A stretch of 64,000 bases of DNA from positions 62,001 through 126,000 of the forward strand of contig NZ_CP073577.1 in the NCBI RefSeq assembly GCF_018205975.1, given 5' to 3'. Position 1 is the stretch's first letter; every line of letters begins with the position of its first letter. This document shows positions 58,659 through 64,000 of this stretch, piece after piece. The position numbers were made by a program, and so were the translations under genes. The DNA comes from Erythrobacter sp. JK5. GTDB lineage: Bacteria; Pseudomonadota; Alphaproteobacteria; Sphingomonadales; Sphingomonadaceae. Below the pieces are notes generated by a model, which was not told where the DNA came from, ran no database searches, and worked only from the letters and a program-made list of their open reading frames with translations.

Positions 58659-60575
58659 CTAGACCGGGATCGTGATGTGCTTGCCTCCGAATACGGCCTG
58701 CCAGTTCTCGATCTCGGCGAAGACCACGTCATCGGCCGCGTGGGCGAGCTCGCGCACCGAGGCGTAGCTCAGGCGCTGGTCGGGTGCCTGGAGGAGCACG
58801 TCAATGCGGCGGGCGATCGCATCGAGCTGTTCTGCCGTCACTTCCGAGATCGCGGCGAACCTTTCGAAATCGCCGAAATACCGGATACCGGCGATCGCCG
58901 CGCCCAGGGTTGGGAACAGCACCCCCAGAACGGTGAAGGTTTTGGACAGCTTCGTCACCAGCCCCGAACTCCACAGGTCGAGCGCCGCGCCGCCCTTGAG
59001 CACCAGGTAGGTCGCAACCGAAATGAGGGCCAGCTTGAACAGGAATTCCGAAAAGCCATCGAGGTTGGCGTGGATGTTTTCGAGCCGCCGCGCCTTGACC
59101 TGATGATAGTCCCGCTGCGGGGTGACGTGGAACTTGTCCAGCATCTCCAGCACCGATCGCAGGTAGGATGCGGTCACCTTCGCGCGTGGCAGGCCGATAT
59201 CGCGCAGCGCCTGGCGAACATACCATTCCGGCCACGAGGTTTCGGCGCCGCGCGGCCAGTGACCGGCGGGCCGCGCAACCCCGAGGATCAGCAGCAGCGG
59301 GCTATGCCGGAAATACTCCGCGATCCGGCGCGTTTCGAACCAGCGCGCGTGCCAGCGATACTTCCGGCCCCGGTAGGTGATGATGACGATCGCCACCAGA
59401 ACCAGAAATTCGAACAGCGCAAAGCCCCATTTATGTTCCGGGCTGACGAGCGGCAGGTAAAGAACCCCGCCGACGATCGCGAGCGCCGACAACAGGAAAT
59501 TGACGATCATGCCCGAGCGGTAGTGGTCGGACAGACGCGACGACACGCCGTCGGCCCATGCAAAGGGGCGCAACGCATGGCTCCTTATCTTCCGGGCAAG
59601 CTCGGCATCCCCGCCGGGGAGCCGATCGATGGCGCCGACCAGCCCGGCCCCGCTGCCCTGGGCGATCTCGCCGGGCTTCTCGTATTCGACCACCAGCGAT
59701 CGGAAGCGCGATCCCTCGCCGGAGAACAGCGCTTCGATCCGGCGATAGGCGTGCACCCACCGCGAGCTCTTGTCGCGCCAGCTTTCCGATTGCAGACCTG
59801 CAAGACCGCTGCCCGCCGTATCGCCGTCTCCTTCGGCCAGATCGGCGGGGAACACCACGCCCCTTACCTGAGCCGCGAGCGCGGCAATCCGGTCTTCGTG
59901 CACGATCTTCGAATGCAGCGCGACGAGCGATTCCGAGGAATGGCGAATGCACCAGTCTTCGGGCTCCGCCGGATCGATCCAGATCACCGGCGTGCCGAGT
60001 TTGAGGGCTTCGAACACGGTGTGACCCGTGCCGCCGACATTGGCGGTGCTGGCACCGTCCCAGACCGCAATCAGGATGTCGGACTGCTCGATCAACACTG
60101 TGCCGGCCAGTTCCGCCCGCCTTGCGCCTTCCAGTGCAAAAGCCTCTGCCTTGGCGAAATCGTCGGGGGATTCGAGCTTGGCCAGGTACAGGTCGGCGAT
60201 CGCTTCGTCCCGGTCCGCCAGCTCGAACAGGCGCGCATTCCTGGCCACGGTCGAGATGCTGTCCGCACGGTCTCTGGTGGCCGCGTCCAGCGGCGCTTCG
60301 CCCCGCAGCAACCGCCGTGCATCGTCACTGCTCTGCGGCAAGGCGTTGATCGCAAGGTTGAGCGCCTGCCCGAATGGCAGCGGGCTGATCAAGTCCCAGC
60401 CGCGCTCGTCGGCAAGGCTGGCGGCCAGCTGGTCGGTCCCGTCGACCAGCAGCGTGTGCAGCCGCGTGATCGTGGGATCCTGTTCAGGAAATGCGTCGGG
60501 AGCCGCGAGAACGGCCGCGTCGATCTGGTCGAACAGTTCGGCCATGACGGCGCGAATGCGGTCCACGTTCGCCAT
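58659..60575 (-). CDS. Nucleotide-sensor-like (SLOG-type) protein with four membrane helices
   Basis: A 638-residue protein. Residues about 35-235 form a Rossmann-like domain with GWDLISPLPFG, SDILIAVWDGASTANVGG and GGTGHT at 181-186, followed by PVIWIDPAEPEDW. This resembles SLOG/TIR-like domains that bind nucleotides. Helices lie near residues 356-376, 384-401 and as a pair at about 515-570. The membrane part resembles SLATT-type effectors but is not a safe match. It lies 84 bases before the TIR gene on the same strand. Confidence 0.65.
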   Translation of the reverse strand: MANVDRIRAVMAELFDQIDAAVLAAPDAFPEQDPTITRLHTLLVDGTDQLAASLADERGWDLISPLPFGQALNLAINALPQSSDDARRLLRGEAPLDAATRDRADSISTVARNARLFELADRDEAIADLYLAKLESPDDFAKAEAFALEGARRAELAGTVLIEQSDILIAVWDGASTANVGGTGHTVFEALKLGTPVIWIDPAEPEDWCIRHSSESLVALHSKIVHEDRIAALAAQVRGVVFPADLAEGDGDTAGSGLAGLQSESWRDKSSRWVHAYRRIEALFSGEGSRFRSLVVEYEKPGEIAQGSGAGLVGAIDRLPGGDAELARKIRSHALRPFAWADGVSSRLSDHYRSGMIVNFLLSALAIVGGVLYLPLVSPEHKWGFALFEFLVLVAIVIITYRGRKYRWHARWFETRRIAEYFRHSPLLLILGVARPAGHWPRGAETSWPEWYVRQALRDIGLPRAKVTASYLRSVLEMLDKFHVTPQRDYHQVKARRLENIHANLDGFSEFLFKLALISVATYLVLKGGAALDLWSSGLVTKLSKTFTVLGVLFPTLGAAIAGIRYFGDFERFAAISEVTAEQLDAIARRIDVLLQAPDQRLSYASVRELAHAADDVVFAEIENWQAVFGGKHITIPV

Positions 60576-60812
60576 GTAGACGGGATGCTTTGCGCGATGA
60601 CCGGTTACGCCGACGCTCAGACAGACGCGAGGCGATGCGGGAAGGGCGGTATCTGTCGATGATACGGAACTAGTTTCGATGAGCCCAATCCCTGCCCTGA
60701 ATCATGGGCCATTTATATGGCCAGCGGAAAGATAGAGGAACGCGGGGCGCGATACAAACGCTGGCAACCATAGTTATCCGACCGCTCATCCGGGTCCGCG
60801 ATTGCGATGTGG

Positions 60813-60903
60813 TGGCGGAGCAGGAGGGATTCGAACCCTCGATACGGGGTTGCCGTATACACACTTTCCAGGCGTGCGCCTTCGACCACTCGGCCACTGC
60901 TCC
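60813..60903 (-). tRNA. tRNA-Ser (anticodon GGA)
   Basis: On the minus strand the acceptor arm GGAGCAG pairs with CTGCTCC. The D-arm GGCCGAGTGG, anticodon loop CTGGAAA, a long variable arm and GGTTCGAATCC follow, and CCA is encoded. The long variable arm and the GGA anticodon identify serine. Confidence 0.96.
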
Positions 60904-60964
60904 GCATGCCCTGGGGCAGGCCGCGCGCTCTAGCTTCGAACCCATGCCATAGCAACCTCCTCGG

Positions 60965-62527
60965 TCAGGTGCCGTGACGCATCTTTCCATCGACCAACTG
61001 GGGCATCCCCGGAGCACCGTCTTGGAGCTGTGCGGGCAACAGTGCGTCGGGCATGTCCTGATAGGCCACCGGGCGCAGGAACCGGTCGATCGCGAGCGTG
61101 CCGACCGAGGTGCTGCGACCGTCCGAAGTCGCCGGGAACGGGCCGCCATGAACCATCGCATGGGTGACGTCGACGCCGGTCGGCCAGCCATTGGCGATGA
61201 TCCGTCCGGCCAGTCGCTCGAGCGTCGGCAGGAGCTGCCGGGCGGCTTCGTGATCGCCGTGCGTCAGGTGCAGCGTCGCCGTCAGCTGGCCTTCCATTCC
61301 AGACAGGATCTGATCGACCTGGTCGAGATCGTCGCACTGGATGAGGATCGAGCTTGGCCCGAACATCTCGGCGGCAAATTCGGGGTCCGAAAGGAACGCC
61401 TTTCCGGACGTTGTGTAGAGCTGCGCGCGACCGCACGATCCTTCGCCTTCCGCTCCGATCGCCACCCGTTCGGCCTTGTCCGCCAGACCGCCCACCAGCC
61501 GCTCGAAATTGTCGCGGATGCCGCCGGAAAGCATGGTTTGGGCGGGGACCGATTCGAGTGCCGCCTTTGCGGCGGCGAGGAATCGGTCCAGCGCCTCGCC
61601 GCGTACCCCCAGCACGATGCCGGGATTGGTGCAGAACTGGCCCGCGCCTAGCGACAGCGACGCGACATAAGCGGTGCCGAGGTCCTCTGCGGCCTGCTCA
61701 AGCCGTTGCGGCATCAACACCACCGGATTGACGCTGCTCATCTCGGCATAGACGGGGATCGGCACCGGGCGCGCCTGCGCGTGCCGCATCAGCGCCAGGC
61801 CACCGGCGCGCGAGCCGGTAAAGCCGACGGCGGCGATGTTCGAATCCTTCACCAGCGCCTCGCCGAGTTCGTGCGAGGTTCCCTGCAGCAAAGAGAACAC
61901 GCCCGCCGGAAGCCCGCTTTCCGCCACCGCCTCGACAATCGCGCGCGCGACCAGTTCGGATGTGCCCGGATGCGCCGGGTGGCCCTTCACTACGACGCAG
62001 CACCCGGCTGCGAAAGCCGACGCGGTGTCTCCCCCGGCGACTGAAAAGGCGAGCGGGAAATTGCTCGCGCCGAACACCGCGACCGGGCCGAGCGGGATCA
62101 TCCGCAGGCGCAGGTCGGGCTTGGGCGGAACGCGCGCCGGATCGGCATGATCGATCCGCACACGTTGCCAGCGGCCGGCCTCGATCTCGTCGGCGAACAG
62201 CCGCAGCTGGCCCACCGTGCGTCCGCGTTCTCCCTCGAGCCGCGCCTGCGGCAGGCCGGTCTCGCGCATCGCGCGCTGGGTTAGCGTGTCGCCCAGAGCA
62301 TCGATCTTGGCCGCAGCGAGGCGGATGAATGCCGCCCGCTTTGCCGGGGCCAGATTGCCGAACACGGCCTGCGCCTCTGCTGCCTGCGAACACGCGAGCG
62401 CAACCTCGGCCTCTCCCGCTTCGTTGAAGGCTGGGTCGAGTGTCTCGCCGGTGCCGGCATCGACAGCGTGGAAGAAGGTGTCTCCGACATGCTTCTGGCC
62501 GGCAATGAAATTCGTTCCTTCAAGCAT
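60965..62527 (-). CDS. 2,5-dioxovalerate (alpha-ketoglutarate semialdehyde) dehydrogenase
   Basis: A 520-residue aldehyde dehydrogenase. The family pattern is clear: GPVAVFGASNFPLAFS at the NAD site, FTGSRAGGLAL, the general-base glutamate in YAEMSSVNPVV and the catalytic cysteine in GAGQFCTNPG. This group oxidises 2-oxoglutarate semialdehyde to 2-oxoglutarate in pentose, hexarate or hydroxyproline breakdown. AAGGA precedes the ATG at 62527; the TTG at 62548 would add seven residues. Its divergent neighbour is a sugar porter, which agrees with a sugar-acid or pentose pathway. Confidence 0.93.
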   Translation of the reverse strand: MLEGTNFIAGQKHVGDTFFHAVDAGTGETLDPAFNEAGEAEVALACSQAAEAQAVFGNLAPAKRAAFIRLAAAKIDALGDTLTQRAMRETGLPQARLEGERGRTVGQLRLFADEIEAGRWQRVRIDHADPARVPPKPDLRLRMIPLGPVAVFGASNFPLAFSVAGGDTASAFAAGCCVVVKGHPAHPGTSELVARAIVEAVAESGLPAGVFSLLQGTSHELGEALVKDSNIAAVGFTGSRAGGLALMRHAQARPVPIPVYAEMSSVNPVVLMPQRLEQAAEDLGTAYVASLSLGAGQFCTNPGIVLGVRGEALDRFLAAAKAALESVPAQTMLSGGIRDNFERLVGGLADKAERVAIGAEGEGSCGRAQLYTTSGKAFLSDPEFAAEMFGPSSILIQCDDLDQVDQILSGMEGQLTATLHLTHGDHEAARQLLPTLERLAGRIIANGWPTGVDVTHAMVHGGPFPATSDGRSTSVGTLAIDRFLRPVAYQDMPDALLPAQLQDGAPGMPQLVDGKMRHGT

Positions 62528-62651
62528 GGAGCGATTATCCTTTCGCAATCGGAGCGGGAAAAAATACCGGCTTGCCTAGTGCCGGATTTCCGTCGTAGGT
62601 AGCGCTAACATTTGCGAGGCGCAACGGTGACCTCGCTCGGGGAGGGGATCG

Positions 62652-64000
62652 ATGGAAGACACGCGAGACAGTGCCAACATGGCGCTGATTTCCGCGATTG
62701 TGGCAGTGGCAACGATCGGCGGGTTCCTGTTCGGGTTCGACAGCGGAGTGATCAACGGGACGGTCGACGGGCTGCGCGCCGCGTTCGATTCGGACGACGT
62801 TGGGACCGGCTTCAATGTGGCATCGATGCTGCTCGGCTGCGCTATCGGCGCCTTCATCGCCGGCCGTCTGGCCGACGTGCTGGGGCGCAAGCGCACGCTG
62901 ATGATCGCGGCGGTGTTCTTCATCGTCAGCGCCTATGGGTCAGGGATCGCCGGTTCGTCGACCGAATTCGTGATCTACCGGATTATCGGCGGGCTGGCGG
63001 TGGGCGCGGCAAGCGTGCTCGCGCCGGCTTATGTCAGCGAAGTTACCCCGGCGCATTTGCGCGGGCGACTTTCGAGCATTCAGCAGATCATGATCATCAT
63101 CGGTCTCACCGCCGCCTTCGTTTCCAACTACCTTCTGGCCGAATATGCCGGAGCATCGACCAACCAGTTCTGGTGGGGGTTCGAGGCATGGCGCTGGATG
63201 TTCTGGATAGAGCTCGTCCCTGCAGCGGTTTTTCTCGCGGCGCTGGCATTGATTCCGGAAAGTCCGCGCTACCTCGTAGCCCGCGCGCGGACCGAGGAGG
63301 CGAAATCGGTGCTGACCGAGCTGTTCGGGCCGACCTTTGCCGCGCGCAAGGTCGAGGAGATCCAGACTTCGATCGCATCCGACCACGCGCCGCGCCTGTC
63401 TGACCTGATTGACCGCAACAGCGGCAAGGTCCGCGCGATCGTGTGGACCGGAATCGGGCTCGCGGTGTTTCAGCAGCTCGTCGGGATCAACGTGGTGTTC
63501 TATTACGGTGCGGTGCTGTGGCAGGCGGTGGGATTCAGCGAATCCGACGCGCTCAAGATCAATGTGCTCAGCGGATCGATCTCGATTGCCTCGTGCCTGG
63601 TTGCGATCGCGCTGATTGACAAGGTCGGACGCAAGCCGCTGCTGCTGATCGGATCGGTGGGGATGGCGGTCACGCTCGCGATCATGGCCTTCGCGTTCCT
63701 CAGCGGAGAGCTGGCCGACGGCGAGCTTGTGCTGTCTGACAATGCCGGGTTGGCCGCTCTGATCGCAGCGAACGCCTATGTCGCGCTGTTCAATTTCAGC
63801 TGGGGCCCGGTGATGTGGGTAATGCTGGGAGAAATGTTCCCCAACCAGATCCGCGGTTCGGGCCTCGCGGTCAGCGGATTCGCGCAATGGGCCGCGAATT
63901 TCGGGATAACCATGACCTTCCCGATCATGCTCGCGACCATCGGGCTGACCGGTGCCTATGGCTTCTACGCGCTGAGCGCGGTGGTGTCGGTGCTGTTCGT
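62652..64000 (+). CDS. MFS sugar porter (3' end outside window)
   Basis: About 449 residues are visible; the window edge cuts the gene shortly before its end. It is a sugar porter of the major facilitator family with about twelve helices. Hallmarks are GFLFGFDSGVINGT in helix 1, GRLADVLGRKRTLM, RIIGGLAVGAASVLAPAY, the PESPRYLV loop, QQLVGINVVFYYG and DKVGRKPLL. GGGGAGGGG lies before the ATG. It probably brings in the sugar whose catabolism needs the divergent dehydrogenase. Confidence 0.93.
   Translation, partial: MEDTRDSANMALISAIVAVATIGGFLFGFDSGVINGTVDGLRAAFDSDDVGTGFNVASMLLGCAIGAFIAGRLADVLGRKRTLMIAAVFFIVSAYGSGIAGSSTEFVIYRIIGGLAVGAASVLAPAYVSEVTPAHLRGRLSSIQQIMIIIGLTAAFVSNYLLAEYAGASTNQFWWGFEAWRWMFWIELVPAAVFLAALALIPESPRYLVARARTEEAKSVLTELFGPTFAARKVEEIQTSIASDHAPRLSDLIDRNSGKVRAIVWTGIGLAVFQQLVGINVVFYYGAVLWQAVGFSESDALKINVLSGSISIASCLVAIALIDKVGRKPLLLIGSVGMAVTLAIMAFAFLSGELADGELVLSDNAGLAALIAANAYVALFNFSWGPVMWVMLGEMFPNQIRGSGLAVSGFAQWAANFGITMTFPIMLATIGLTGAYGFYALSAVVSVLF

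Noticed and set aside
58677-60662. 661-codon plus-strand frame opposite the SLOG-like gene
   Set aside because: Its translation is Arg/Gly/Pro-rich without family or hydrophobic pattern, while the minus strand shows a domain and membrane helices.

Overview
The window looks like chromosomal DNA of a GC-rich alphaproteobacterium, most likely of the Sphingomonadales (Erythrobacter/Sphingomonas type). This is inferred from the usg gene, an alpha-type SspB, the ybgC-tolQRAB-pal cluster, the hisBHAFE arrangement, DUF1036 and DUF547 proteins, and several families of short palindromic intergenic repeats. I see no transposase, integrase, phage gene or CRISPR array.

Layout. 1-7.2 kb: a catabolic block with a zinc alcohol dehydrogenase (cut by the window edge), three acyl-CoA dehydrogenases, a GPH-type transporter and an SDR. 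7.3-10.4 kb: usg, an M91-like metallopeptidase, gmk, a small conserved protein and SspB. 10.5-14.5 kb: hisB-hisH-hisA-(membrane protein)-hisF-hisE and a HIT hydrolase. 14.7-20.1 kb: ybgC-tolQ-tolR-tolA-tolB-pal, a small membrane protein and a J-domain protein. 20.1-28.5 kb: an atypical SDR, envelope proteins, a cystathionine gamma-synthase-type enzyme with a structured leader, a DASS transporter and two tandem DUF547 proteins. 28.8-36.4 kb: infC (apparent ATA start), pdeM and hemF (divergent), rsh, a VOC protein, a CBS protein, a DUF1905 protein, a frameshifted peptidylprolyl isomerase and a TPR protein.

36.6-47.0 kb is the first accessory island. A tightly overlapping minus-strand operon begins with a 105-residue, internally repeated small protein. 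It continues with two radical SAM enzymes, two GT-B-like paralogues, a third radical SAM enzyme, a GT2 glycosyltransferase and a JmjC/cupin_4 oxygenase. A sugar nucleotidyltransferase, an FkbM methyltransferase and a GT-A-like protein lie next to it. The order resembles a ribosomally made, enzyme-modified peptide system, with the first gene as candidate substrate. No transporter or peptidase gene is evident in it.

47.4-60.6 kb is the second accessory island: a two-TM ion channel, two exported trypsin-like proteases, a ClpP-like periplasmic protein, two lipoprotein caspase homologues (one with an N-terminal propeller), a lipoprotein made of hexapeptide repeats, a TIR-TM-TPR protein and a nucleotide-sensor-like protein with four membrane helices. 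Caspase, trypsin and TIR modules together suggest signalling, conflict or envelope stress; the lipoprotein signals place the proteases outside the cytoplasm. After a tRNA-Ser(GGA), the window ends with a ketoglutarate semialdehyde dehydrogenase and a sugar-porter transporter cut by the right edge.

Two genes, the peptidylprolyl isomerase and the first caspase, each carry an apparent one-base deletion in a run of G. Both may be sequence errors rather than real pseudogenes.
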